Of a stretch of 64,000 nucleotides of DNA, positions 53,422 through 63,400 are shown one piece after another; position 1 is the first letter of the stretch; every line of letters starts with the position of its first letter. The position numbers and the translations under genes were made by a program. Location of the stretch: positions 682,001-746,000 of the forward strand of contig NZ_CP017141.1 of assembly GCF_001721645.1 (NCBI RefSeq), in the 5' to 3' direction. The notes beneath the pieces were generated by a model. The model did no database searches and had not been told where the DNA came from. It worked only from the letters and a program-made list of their open reading frames with translations. The stretch is from Pedobacter steynii. Lineage in GTDB: Bacteria; Bacteroidota; Bacteroidia; Sphingobacteriales; Sphingobacteriaceae.

Positions 53422-56364
53422 TTATGACATTACCGGATTGTCTGCAATAGGCAGTTTGGCAAAACGAATCACTTCTACACCTGGAAAGCCAAAATCTTCC
53501 ACCACCTTTCCAAGAATCAGGTAACAGCCTGTTCCTCTGAACGGATAAACCGGAGTAGAATCAGGAAAATGAGTAGTATCAAAAAAGTTTCCTTCTGCAT
53601 CGATGAATGTGCCAAACCACATCTTCTTATTATTTTTTGTACGTACCGTTTTTTCACAGACGTAATGGCCTACCATTTTTACTGTTTTTCCTACATGACT
53701 GATCAGTTCTGAGCTATATACATCGCCCCTATACCCGGTCTTCAGCAGGTCAAACATAGAAAGACTGAGGGGGAAACCCAATAACTCCAGCTCATGATAA
53801 GCATCTTCCAGTCTGGTATTGATGAGCTCCGGCAATTTATAATGTTTTGCTTCCACCTTAAATAATTCCGTATCATTCAGGGGTTTGTTTTTTTTGCCTA
53901 ATAACATGTGCACATCCCAGAGCAGTTCTTTTTTACTTCTCCCCGTAAACCGCAATGCGCCCACACGAATCAGGATGATGACCTGTTCCAGTCCCATTCC
54001 GGTACGTCTGATCAGATCTTCCAGGCTACGGTATTCCCCATTCCTTTTCCGTTCTTCAGGAATCAGTTCTATAAATTTAGACTCCAGTCCCTGGATGCCA
54101 ATCAGGCCAAGATGTGCGGTTATTCCTTGGATAGAAACCACCTGTTTACTGCTGTTCACACAGGGAAGCTGAACCTCCGCCCCTGCCTTTTTCAATTCAT
54201 GCACATATAACCAGCGGGAATAAAAACCTCCGTAATTGTTGAGTACAGCCACCATAAATTCTCGTGGGAAATAGGTTTTCAGGTACAGGCTCTGGTAGCT
54301 TTCTACTGCAAAACTTGCCGAATGTGCTTTGGAGAAACTATATCCGGCAAAAGAAGATACCTGTCGCCAGACCTCCCTGGTTGTTTCTTCCGCCCTACCC
54401 AATGCTTTTGCACCTTCAAAGAATTTCTCTATCAGCCGGTCGAATTCCACACTGGAACGATATTTCCCACTCATCCCTCTTCTCAGAATATCTGCATCAG
54501 TGCCGTCCATACCTGCATAATGAATACAGACCTTAATCACATCTTCCTGATAAACCATCACGCCAAAAGTATCTTCCAGCATTTCTTTCATTACCGGATG
54601 TAAATATTTTACATTTTCAGGGTCATGATAACTCTGAATATAAGCTTTCATCATTCCCGACTGTGCCACTCCCGGACGTATGATAGAACTCGCTGCCACC
54701 AGCGTCAGGTAATTATCGCAACCCAGTTTGGTCAGCAACTGGCGCATTGCCGGCGATTCGATATAAAAACAACCAATGGTATTTCCGGAATGCAGCCTGG
54801 CATTCAGTGTCGGGTCTTTCATCAGTTCCCCTACCTGATGCACATCCACCTTTCGTTGCAGGTTTTCCTCTACCAACCGTACTGCTTCTTTAATGTGTCC
54901 GATTCCCCGCTGACTTAAAATATCGTATTTATCGAATCCGATTTTCTCCGCCTCATACATATCCCATTGTACTGTAGGCATCCCTTTTGGCGGCAAGTCC
55001 AAAGCCGTATAATAGGTAATCGGTTCTTCAGAGATCAGCACCCCTCCGGCATGAATGGAGCGCTGATTTGGCCTATCCTCCATCAATGCATAAGCGGCCA
55101 TAATTTTCTTAAAAGTGGGATTATTTTTATTTTCAACCTCCTTTGTCCGGTCGGTAAAGCTGTCTATTTCTGACTTAGGCAGCCCCATCACTTTACCGAT
55201 TTCCCGGATCACACTCCGGTCTTTGAAGGTCGACATGGTTCCCAGTAAAGCAGTATGTGCTTTGCCGTAACGTTCAAATATATAACGCTGCACATCTTCC
55301 CTTTCATCCCAGGAATAATCGATATCAAAATCCGGTGCTGAAGTCCGCTGTTCATTGAGGAAACGTTCAAAGTAGAGGTTCAGTTCGATGGGATCTACAT
55401 CAGTAATCCGCAGACAATAAGCGACGGTACTGTTCGCTCCCGATCCTCTTCCAACATGATAGTATCCTTTTTTCATCGAATAGCTGATGATGTCCCAGGT
55501 GATCAGAAAGTACGCACAGAAGTTCAGCTCGTCAATGACCCTAAGCTCCTCCTTCACCCGCTTTAAAGCAATCTTATGATCCTTTCCATAACGCTCTGTC
55601 AGGCCCTTCATCGCCAGCTGGTATAATAACTCCTTGTCTTCGTCCCTGTTTCCGGTAAAAGTTTGCCGGTTTCGCTTAACCTTTCCTTTCTGATAATCCA
55701 TCACACAGGTATTCATCAGGTTCCGGGTATTGTCCAGGATAAACGCATATTTATCAAAGCGGCGTTCCAGCTCTCCCTGAGGCAGGAAGCTATCGGTGTC
55801 TTTACATTTATCCTCCGGACCAACCATCGTCAACAAGGTATTCAGATCAATTCCCCTCAGGTATTCATGTAAACGATAGCCAAGTTTATCCGCTACAAAT
55901 ACCGGTTGCAGCACCAGAAGTTTGTCCTTTATTGCTTTCAGGTCCCGATGGTACAACTGAGAAAGTTCATCAAAGCGAATCCCCAGGTATTCATTGTCTT
56001 TCAGTGCTCCGGAATACCCAAAGGGATATACCAGATAAGCGTGTTGCATCGCCGGAGCGATATCCGGCAATTTTGTTTGCGACAGGTTATGCAGGGTAAG
56101 AAAATCATTCAGTTCCTTCATCCCTTCCTTATTTCTGGCGATACCGATATACAATAACTTTTTATTCCGCCTGAATTCTATTCCACCGATAGGCTTGATC
56201 CCTTTCGCATCACAGGCCCTCATAAATTCCATCACTCCTGTAGAATTGTTGATGTCTGTGAGTACCATTTGGGTAATTCCCAGGTCCAGGGCTTTTCCAA
56301 TCAGTTCGGGAATGGACATCGTACCATAGCGCAGGCTATATTGAGAATGAACATTGAGGTACAT
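53422..56364 (-). CDS. DNA polymerase III alpha-type polymerase (DnaE2/ImuC-like)
   Basis: The 980-residue protein is shorter than replicative DnaE (about 1160). The PHP domain is at the N-terminus, but motifs that normally hold metal-binding His are altered: LTDINNSTG replaces the usual TDHGN. The palm is intact: GRGSGANSTVAYCL, and the catalytic aspartates in APDFDIDYSWDERED. The helix-hairpin-helix and OB-fold regions follow (near residues 800 and 890). The size, degenerate PHP and adjacency to dinB (3 bases between) favour an error-prone, damage-induced polymerase rather than the replicase. Confidence 0.88.
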   Translation of the reverse strand: MYLNVHSQYSLRYGTMSIPELIGKALDLGITQMVLTDINNSTGVMEFMRACDAKGIKPIGGIEFRRNKKLLYIGIARNKEGMKELNDFLTLHNLSQTKLPDIAPAMQHAYLVYPFGYSGALKDNEYLGIRFDELSQLYHRDLKAIKDKLLVLQPVFVADKLGYRLHEYLRGIDLNTLLTMVGPEDKCKDTDSFLPQGELERRFDKYAFILDNTRNLMNTCVMDYQKGKVKRNRQTFTGNRDEDKELLYQLAMKGLTERYGKDHKIALKRVKEELRVIDELNFCAYFLITWDIISYSMKKGYYHVGRGSGANSTVAYCLRITDVDPIELNLYFERFLNEQRTSAPDFDIDYSWDEREDVQRYIFERYGKAHTALLGTMSTFKDRSVIREIGKVMGLPKSEIDSFTDRTKEVENKNNPTFKKIMAAYALMEDRPNQRSIHAGGVLISEEPITYYTALDLPPKGMPTVQWDMYEAEKIGFDKYDILSQRGIGHIKEAVRLVEENLQRKVDVHQVGELMKDPTLNARLHSGNTIGCFYIESPAMRQLLTKLGCDNYLTLVAASSIIRPGVAQSGMMKAYIQSYHDPENVKYLHPVMKEMLEDTFGVMVYQEDVIKVCIHYAGMDGTDADILRRGMSGKYRSSVEFDRLIEKFFEGAKALGRAEETTREVWRQVSSFAGYSFSKAHSASFAVESYQSLYLKTYFPREFMVAVLNNYGGFYSRWLYVHELKKAGAEVQLPCVNSSKQVVSIQGITAHLGLIGIQGLESKFIELIPEERKRNGEYRSLEDLIRRTGMGLEQVIILIRVGALRFTGRSKKELLWDVHMLLGKKNKPLNDTELFKVEAKHYKLPELINTRLEDAYHELELLGFPLSLSMFDLLKTGYRGDVYSSELISHVGKTVKMVGHYVCEKTVRTKNNKKMWFGTFIDAEGNFFDTTHFPDSTPVYPFRGTGCYLILGKVVEDFGFPGVEVIRFAKLPIADNPVMS

Positions 56365-56367
56365 GAG

Positions 56368-57525
56368 CTATAAGTCTAAGTTCATGGTGGAAGCCAGCTT
56401 AATTGCCTGATCCCCGAAACGGTTACGAATCTTATCCAGGGCCTGGTACAAGCTGTATTGTTCCTGAGATTCACTATATAAATCGATCTGCTCATGTCCT
56501 GCCACCAGATTGGAAAACCGTACCCCAACCAGGCGCAGCAGCATCCGTTTCTGATACACCTGACGGAATAGTTCTTTTGTTTTAAGAATCAGCGTCCGAT
56601 CGAGAGCGGTATAAGCAATCGCCACCTGTTTGGTTACATCTTCAAAATTGGAATAACGGATGGTAATCGTGATGCAGGCAGTCAGCTTCTTTTTCTGCCG
56701 GAGGTCAAAGGCCAGATCCATAACCATAGAGGTGAGCAGGTTATTGATCGTCTCCACATCGATACTATCCGCTTTAAAAGTACACTGGGTACCGATACTT
56801 TTTTGTTCCTGATAAGGAATTACCGGAGAATGGTCAATGCCCTTCGCCTTTTGCAGCAATGACAAACCGTTTTTACCAAGGATACTGTTCATCTGATCAG
56901 GATGAATCTGCGCGAGGGTGTATATTTTCTTAATTCCCATATCACTGAGCTTGATAAAGGTTTTCTCGCCCAGGCCTGGAATTTTCCGGATGGACAGCGG
57001 GTTCAGGAAGTCGCGGACTTCGGGTTGTTCTATATTCGACTCCCCGTTTGGCTTGCATTCATTTGTTGCCATTTTAGAAACCGTCTTGTTAACAGACAGA
57101 CCGAAAGAAATCGGCAATCCTGTTTCTTTAATCACCGTGGCCCGTAATTCCTTCACATATTGTAAGGTATTGTGAAAACGGTCCATCCCCGTCATGTCGA
57201 TATAATGTTCATCTATGCTTGCTTTTTCCAGTAAGGGCACCCTTTCTTTCAAAATCGCAGTAACTTCAAAAGAAGCTTCCGAATAGGCGTCCATATTGCC
57301 TTTAATGAATACCGCATGAGGGCAAAGCATTTTCGCCATCCGGGAGCTCATTGCGGAATGGATGCCATACTGCCGCGCTTCATAGCTGCAGGATGCGACT
57401 ACACCCCGATCGGAAGTTCCGCCAATAATTACCGGTTTTCCAATTAAACTGGAATCCTTCCGAACCTCTACAGATACAAAAAAAGCATCCTGGTCCATGT
57501 GAATGATGTGTTTATCAGCAGACAT
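56368..57525 (-). CDS. dinB: Y-family DNA polymerase IV
   Basis: The 385-residue Y-family polymerase has both catalytic sites: Asp11 (HMDQDAFFVSVE) and Asp105-Glu106 (KASIDEHYIDM). The finger motif GGTSDRGVVASCSYEAR, the HhH (PGLGEKTF) and the little-finger domain are present. A clamp-binding-like QIDLY lies near residue 347. Intact catalytic residues distinguish it from the inactive ImuB that usually accompanies DnaE2. It is the first gene of the cassette with a strong promoter and palindrome 17-69 bases upstream. Confidence 0.95.
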   Translation of the reverse strand: MSADKHIIHMDQDAFFVSVEVRKDSSLIGKPVIIGGTSDRGVVASCSYEARQYGIHSAMSSRMAKMLCPHAVFIKGNMDAYSEASFEVTAILKERVPLLEKASIDEHYIDMTGMDRFHNTLQYVKELRATVIKETGLPISFGLSVNKTVSKMATNECKPNGESNIEQPEVRDFLNPLSIRKIPGLGEKTFIKLSDMGIKKIYTLAQIHPDQMNSILGKNGLSLLQKAKGIDHSPVIPYQEQKSIGTQCTFKADSIDVETINNLLTSMVMDLAFDLRQKKKLTACITITIRYSNFEDVTKQVAIAYTALDRTLILKTKELFRQVYQKRMLLRLVGVRFSNLVAGHEQIDLYSESQEQYSLYQALDKIRNRFGDQAIKLASTMNLDL

Positions 57526-57541
57526 TTTTTTTAGACGACTA

Positions 57542-57594
57542 CAAAGTTATGCTAATATTATTAACAACAAAGCTAAAATACTAAATATTTTAGC
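57542..57594 (-). promoter_or_regulatory. dinB promoter with adjacent 23-bp palindrome (operator candidate)
   Basis: On the minus strand TTTG (57571-57568) is followed after 18 bases by TAACTTTG (57549-57542), a near-perfect Bacteroidota promoter ending 17 bases before the dinB ATG. Immediately upstream and touching the -33 element is the inverted repeat GCTAAAATA-N5-TATTTTAGC (57572-57594). A damage-responsive repressor of the LexA/S24 type is a natural candidate. The rest of the gap to 57856 shows no gene I can support. Confidence 0.7.
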
Positions 57595-57856
57595 TAAACA
57601 AAAAACATAACCGATCGGCTCATCAAAATTTATTTTCAGCTGACGTAGGGGTAAGGTCAAATCAGGTTGTCACAGTGTAAAGATCTTTATCCCTGTATGA
57701 TGAAAAACAAGTCCGGCTAAGTCCTGCCAAACCACCCATTCGTGGACAGATTTCCACTGCTGGTCAATTTCTTTTCTGTAACCAGCATCGCCAGGTTAAT
57801 TTGGCGCCTGTTCTTTCTTATGGAAGAAAACAAAAGCCTTCTTATATCAAAACCCC

Positions 57857-57997
57857 ATGGTACGATTAAAAATTATGACTACACTTACTTCAAATCCATA
57901 TTTCTGGTTGATCAGCGTCCTGCTGATTGCAACCGTTCTCCTTATTGTTTTAATCGCTTACTTCCTGAAAATCATTCATGAACCCTGTGAAGAATAA
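57857..57997 (+). CDS. Small single-span membrane protein
   Basis: An ATG at 57857 (or in-frame 57875) opens a 46- or 40-residue frame: MTTLTSNPYFW, then a hydrophobic helix (LISVLLIATVLLIVLIAYF), then KIIHEPCEE. It overlaps the acyltransferase start by 20 bases, which suggests coupled translation. The composition (a polar N-terminus, one clean 19-residue helix and a charged tail) is what a real small membrane protein looks like. No family recognised. Confidence 0.45.
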   Translation: MVRLKIMTTLTSNPYFWLISVLLIATVLLIVLIAYFLKIIHEPCEE

Positions 57998-58877
57998 TCC
58001 CCTGAAAAAAGTCATATATGACTTCTCCTTTCTATCCGTTTATTTTCCCGTTTACCTGCTTGGATTGCTTCCCTTATCGGTTTCAAATGGCACCATAGGC
58101 AAAGTACTTTATTTCTTTTCCTACCGTGTTTTCAGATACCGGTATAGTGTGGTCCTGCAAAATCTGTCGCGGGCATTACCTACAAAATCATATGGAGAGA
58201 TTCAACAGATCTCAAAAGAATTTTACCGGCATTTATCTGCTATGGTTATAGAAACCACTAAACTATTTTCCATCAGCAGCACACAGCTGCTTAAGAAAGT
58301 AGAAGTGACCAATGTAGAAATGATCCTGGAGTACTATCAGCAAAAGCGGAATATTGTTGCCGTTCTGGGGCATTATGGAAATTGGGAATACCTGAATATC
58401 CTGCCAGCTTATCTGCCTTTTCCTGTCAATGCCATTTATAAGCCGCTCAGTAACCCTGTGATGGGCAAGCTTATTCATCACATCAGAACCCGGTTTGGGA
58501 TGCGGCTAATCCCGGCAAATCAGGCATTGAGGCATCTGTTGAAACAGAAAGGTCAGCCCCAAATGTCCATTTTTATTGCAGACCAGTTTCCCGGAATAAA
58601 TGAAGAAACCAAATTCGATTTCCTTCATCAGTCGACCAACATGTTCAACGGAGCCGAGAAACTCTCTATAGCTACCGATGCAGTGGTGGTTTATATTGAT
58701 ATAAAAAGAAAACCGGATAGCTGCTGGGAAGTAGGCTTTTCTCTCATTACGGATTCCGCCAGACAAACCCGGGAACAGCAGATTACCAGGTGTTTTGCCG
58801 ATAAGCTTCAGGAAACCATTACCGCACAACCCGCCTATTGGCTGTGGTCGCACAAAAGGTGGAAAATTGCGCGTTAA
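57978..58877 (+). CDS. LpxL/HtrB-type lipid A acyltransferase family protein
   Basis: The 299-residue protein has an N-terminal membrane-anchoring helix (FSFLSVYFPVYLLGLLPLS) and the acyltransferase motif His132-x4-Glu137 in LGHYGNWEYL. NAIYKPLSNPVM and the late FNGAEKLSIATDA block match the lysophospholipid acyltransferase/LpxL family. It transfers a fatty acyl chain at the inner membrane, to lipid A precursors or to another lipid such as an aminolipid. It overlaps the small membrane protein frame and ends at a strong terminator. Confidence 0.9.
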   Translation: MNPVKNNPLKKVIYDFSFLSVYFPVYLLGLLPLSVSNGTIGKVLYFFSYRVFRYRYSVVLQNLSRALPTKSYGEIQQISKEFYRHLSAMVIETTKLFSISSTQLLKKVEVTNVEMILEYYQQKRNIVAVLGHYGNWEYLNILPAYLPFPVNAIYKPLSNPVMGKLIHHIRTRFGMRLIPANQALRHLLKQKGQPQMSIFIADQFPGINEETKFDFLHQSTNMFNGAEKLSIATDAVVVYIDIKRKPDSCWEVGFSLITDSARQTREQQITRCFADKLQETITAQPAYWLWSHKRWKIAR

Positions 58878-58898
58878 ATAGAAAGAAAATCTATACAC

Positions 58899-58936
58899 AC
58901 AAAAGGCAGCCTGATGAATAACAGGCTGCCTTTTGT
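58899..58936. terminator. Bidirectional terminator between acyltransferase and susD
   Basis: Perfect 15-base arms (58899-58913 and 58922-58936) flank an 8-base loop, with AAAA and TTTT at the stem ends and a GGCAGCC core. It serves both convergent genes. Confidence 0.9.
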
Positions 58937-58955
58937 CTTAAAGTTTTTATTAGAA

Positions 58956-60449
58956 TTACGGGTTTTGTCCGCCCGGACCTATTGCCGGATTGGAATCAAT
59001 TTCCGCCTGTGGAATAGACCATTGCCATTCCAGTCCGCCTGCAGGAACAGATAAAACTCCCGACAAGGCAAGTGTTGCATTTCCTCCCGTTCTGTCGACC
59101 GGCAAATTCAAACGCTTCAAATCAAAGAAACCAAAACCTTCTCCCCAGAGTTCAACTCTTCTCTGGATCAGGATTTCTTCCAGTAATGCCGTACCTGTAT
59201 TTGTTGACAACACATAAGATGGGTTGCGGTTTTTTGCCAGTGTAAACAATGCATTCTGTGCATTTATATTCTCAGCGGCGTTTCCTTCTACCGCCAGATG
59301 CGCTTTTGCTTCCGCTTCAATCAGGTACATTTCAGCTACCCTCATGTTCACTACATCTCCGATACTGGTCGTACCCGCATTAGTGAATTTACGTTGCATG
59401 TAGGTTGATCTGCTACCCCCACTCGGCACAGGGAAGTCTTTATTGTTTCCTGTTGGATCCCAGAGTAGTTTACGCACATCCGTGTCCTCAATTTTATTGT
59501 ACAATGCAGAGTTGATTCGTTTTGGGTTTGTCCTGTTTGCGCTGGAGCTATAAGTTCCCATATATGCAAAGAAGGAATAAAAATAAGTAGTCTGATCTTC
59601 TACCTGTTTGCTGCCCCACATCCACTCTGTATTCTCAATATTATTGAAACCAGCCCGGTAATCCGCGTTACTCATCAGGTTTAATCCTGTTCTGGCCTCA
59701 GTAGCATGCTGCGCTGCAACGGCCCATAGCCCTTGAGTTAACGCAACCCTTGCTTTAATTCCCTTAGCGACATTAAGATTTATGTGTGATTTTGTAGGCC
59801 TGGCACTTGCACCTGCAAGCAAGCCAATTGCCGCATCAAGGTCTTTATTCACCTGTGCGTAGATCTCTTCCACAGACGCTCTTGGTTTTCCTCCGTCAAG
59901 TACAGAATTGATCATCAGGGGCACTCCAGCCTGGGTGTTGGAAGCACCTTTATCATAACGCTTTCCAAAAACCTGTACCAGTACAAAGTGTGCCCAGGCA
60001 CGATAAGTCAAAGCTTCTCCTTTAATCAGTTTCTTATCCGCATCAGGCCCTTCCGCAGCATCAATATTGTCAATAATCATATTGGCATTCTGGACGATTC
60101 TATAATAGAAAGTATAGATATAAGCGTTATTCAGCGTATTTGCACTTCTGTGAGTGATCCACTTATGAACACCGTAAGCGGTTGTACTTACCGTATTGAT
60201 CAGGTCATTACCCATATAATCCATGCTCAGGTTCACAGAACCTTGTCCACCTTCCTCCTGTCTGGAGTATTGCATGTACAGAGATCTGTGGATTCCATTT
60301 AGCGCAGTCATTGCATTTGTTGTGGTGGTAAATACAGCACTATTGTCGACCAGATTGGTTGGATCTGTACTCAGATATTCTTTTTTACAAGCGCCCATTG
60401 ACAAAACGAGCACTACCAATGGTAAATATATTTTGTGTAGCTTTTTCAT
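58956..60449 (-). CDS. SusD-family lipoprotein (right-edge pair)
   Basis: The 497-residue protein has a lipobox (LSMGAC, Cys21) and the SusD/RagB fold: ALNGIHRSLYM, YRAWAHFVLVQVFGKRYDKG, MRVAEMYLIEAEAKAHL and LLEEILIQRRVELWGEGFGFFDLKRLN. It is the partner of the SusC encoded 12 bases upstream and ends at the strong hairpin. No enzymes follow on this side, so any substrate-degrading genes lie elsewhere. Confidence 0.94.
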   Translation of the reverse strand: MKKLHKIYLPLVVLVLSMGACKKEYLSTDPTNLVDNSAVFTTTTNAMTALNGIHRSLYMQYSRQEEGGQGSVNLSMDYMGNDLINTVSTTAYGVHKWITHRSANTLNNAYIYTFYYRIVQNANMIIDNIDAAEGPDADKKLIKGEALTYRAWAHFVLVQVFGKRYDKGASNTQAGVPLMINSVLDGGKPRASVEEIYAQVNKDLDAAIGLLAGASARPTKSHINLNVAKGIKARVALTQGLWAVAAQHATEARTGLNLMSNADYRAGFNNIENTEWMWGSKQVEDQTTYFYSFFAYMGTYSSSANRTNPKRINSALYNKIEDTDVRKLLWDPTGNNKDFPVPSGGSRSTYMQRKFTNAGTTSIGDVVNMRVAEMYLIEAEAKAHLAVEGNAAENINAQNALFTLAKNRNPSYVLSTNTGTALLEEILIQRRVELWGEGFGFFDLKRLNLPVDRTGGNATLALSGVLSVPAGGLEWQWSIPQAEIDSNPAIGPGGQNP

Positions 60450-60461
60450 AATTGTCTTATT

Positions 60462-63400
60462 TTAAAATGTTGCGTTAACGCCTAAACTCACAATTCTTGA
60501 TGGCGTGTAATTATTTGAATTCGTACCATTGAAGTTTTGTCTTGGATCAAATCCTTTACGTTTAGAGATCAGGAACAGGTTTTCGCCCGTAGCAAAAACA
60601 TTGACTTTACTCAGACCAATACTTTTAATCCATACCGGTGGTACCGCATAAGACAAGTTAACAGAACGCAAATCAATATAAGATGCGTCAATCAGAAAGC
60701 GGGTTGAAGTCACGTTATTTACCGTAGATCTGCCTACATCAAGTCTTGGGATGCCAGAAGGGTCCCCGATTTGCTGCCAGCTTTTCAATGCATCCACATG
60801 TAAAGAGCCACCATAAGCGCTATAAGACATCAGGCTCTGATAATTAGAATCCATTGATTTTCCTCCGACACCATAATTCATTTGCACCGCCAGTGTCAGG
60901 TTCTTGTACCTGAACGTATTGGTAAAACTTCCATCAAACTTCGGCAATGAAGTACCGGAATAAGCAAAAAGCGCGTTGTTGACATTTGTGGTATAATCCT
61001 GTCCGTTGATGGATCTTGTATCTGCCGGAATAGAAGGGTTCAATGGGTTGATCTGGAATAAGCCAGCGCCATCAACAGGATCTACCCCTGCCCATTGGCG
61101 TAACCAGAATTCATAACGGGAATAACCTACAGATAACTGTTTGGTCCCATCAATCAGCGTTGGCGTTTCATTTGGCATTTTGGTCACCTTGTTTCGGATC
61201 AGTGTCCAGTTTACATTGATATCCCAATTAAAGCCAGTGCTCTTTATAATGTCTCCACCAAGCTGAATCTCTATACCTCTATTGCTCATTTTCCCGATAT
61301 TTCTGGAAATATAACTTCCATAGGTCGCTCCGTTTCCGATACCTATACCATTAGACAATGGCAAAGGAACTTCAAAAAGCAAATCTGTAGAACGTCTGTC
61401 AAACAGTTCGAATGAACCGCGTAACCTGTTTCCGAACAAGCCAAACTCCACTGCAAGATCTATCTGGGTATTGGTTTCCCAGGTCAGGTTCGGATCCGCA
61501 ACATTGGCTAATAATATCCCAGGTTCTGAGGCATTATTATATCCTAATCTGTAGAACGGACGATCCGGGTAATAAGAAGCCAGACCGTCATTACCCAATG
61601 AACCGTAAGAAGACCTGAGCTTCAAATGACTTAGCCATTTGATATCTTTCATAAATTCCTCCTGACTGGCAATCCAGGCACCACCAACTGCATAGAAATT
61701 CCCCCACTTATTGCCGGGTCCCCATTTAGAAGAACCATCTCTTCTATAAGAGGCAGAGAAGAAATACTTTGAGTCGAAATCATAGTTGAATCTTCCGAAT
61801 ACCGCTTCTTTTTTATAATCATCGGTATAAGAAGAAAGATCTGTTGTTGTGGCAAAATTGACCAGTTCATCATTCCCATCCAGAATCTGAGTATTTCTGG
61901 CACCGGTCAGGTACTTATATCCGAAATCATAATTGTTATGTCCCAACAACACACCGATATTGTGTTTATCAAACTTCTTCGAGTAATTTAACAACTGCTC
62001 AAAAGTATAGGATGTTGTGGTTGTAGAGGTATTTCTGGCTCTTCCGTTCGGCGCGCCATCTCCGACAATTTTATTCTGATAATCTGAGAAAAAATAATTC
62101 GTCACATCAACACCTAAGTTCGTCGTAAATTTGAAATCTTTAAGGAAGGTCACTTCGCCATAAGCTCTTGCTCCAAGGACGTTTCTTTTAATCTGATTTT
62201 TATTCAACAAGGTCTCCTGAAGGATATGACGTCCCACACTTGCTCCTGAAGGTCTGTTAGGAATACCCAAAGAAGAAAACAGGTTTCCAGTATCATAGAT
62301 TTTGGCTCCTTTTTCATCATAAAGAAGTTCCCCTGTTGTTGGATCATGCGCATATACGGGATAAATTGGCCCCATATTTCTGGAGAAATAGAAAGGATTT
62401 ACGAAATTAGTGGTACCATCTCCATCTGACTGATTGGATTTCGTCATATTCCCTGTAATATTCAAGCCGGTTTTAAACCAGCTGAGTGGTTTTGAATTCA
62501 CATTGATCCTTCCATTAATCCGGTTGTAATCAGAGCGGATGATGTATCCTTTTTCATCCAGATAGCCCAGGGAAACATAATAATCAGATTTCTCAGAACC
62601 TCCGCTAACCGCCATTGTATAATCGCCTCTTGAACCCACTCTTTTAAGTTCATCAAGCCAGTTCAGATCATCCGCATATTTTAGTTGTGCATTTGGGTTG
62701 AGTAAACCATCCGTACCAACGATAGATTTATCGTCCACATTGAAAGGATTATTACCTAATAAACTTTTGATTTCATTACTCGCCATGGTATTGGCCGCAT
62801 CTAAAGAAAGACCCGGAGTAGTTCCTGTAGGATACACCAGACTGTTTCTGAAGGCCTGCCAGGCCAGAGGGTAGTATTGAGCTGCATTTACAGTTTCATA
62901 TTCCGGTACTCCTCTTGAAGTTACCCCCTGCATTGCCCGTATGGTTAATTGTTCTTTATTTGCTCTCCCTTTTTTGGTAGTGATCAGAATCACCCCATTC
63001 GCAGCACTCGAACCGTATAAGGCCGAGGAAGCCGCATCTTTCAAGACACTGATACTTTCGATGTCTTCTGTGTTCAGGTTACCAATATTTCCGTCATACT
63101 GAACTCCATCAACCACATACAAAGGATCGTTAGAGGCATTGATCGAACCGGAACCACGTAGCCTGATTGAAGGACCGGCTCCCGGCTGTCCACTTCCCGC
63201 ATTCACCTGGATTCCAGGAGCAGCACCCGCAAGGGCAGTAAGCACATTAGTCATCGGTCTTTTTGCCAGGTCTTCAGAACCTACTCTTGCAAGGGCACCT
63301 GTATATGCTGCCTTTGTAGAAGTTCCATAAGCTACAGTAATCAACACATCTCCAAGCACTTTTGCATCCTGTTCCAGTTGAATATCCCCAAGGTTCTCTG

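Noticed and set aside
51456..57525. Canonical imuA-imuB-dnaE2 mutasome
   Set aside because: No ImuA is present, and the Y-family protein has all catalytic residues, unlike ImuB.
57742..57981. 79-residue plus-strand frame upstream of the acyltransferase
   Set aside because: Its composition is not protein-like, and it overlaps in another frame the better 40-46-residue membrane protein frame.
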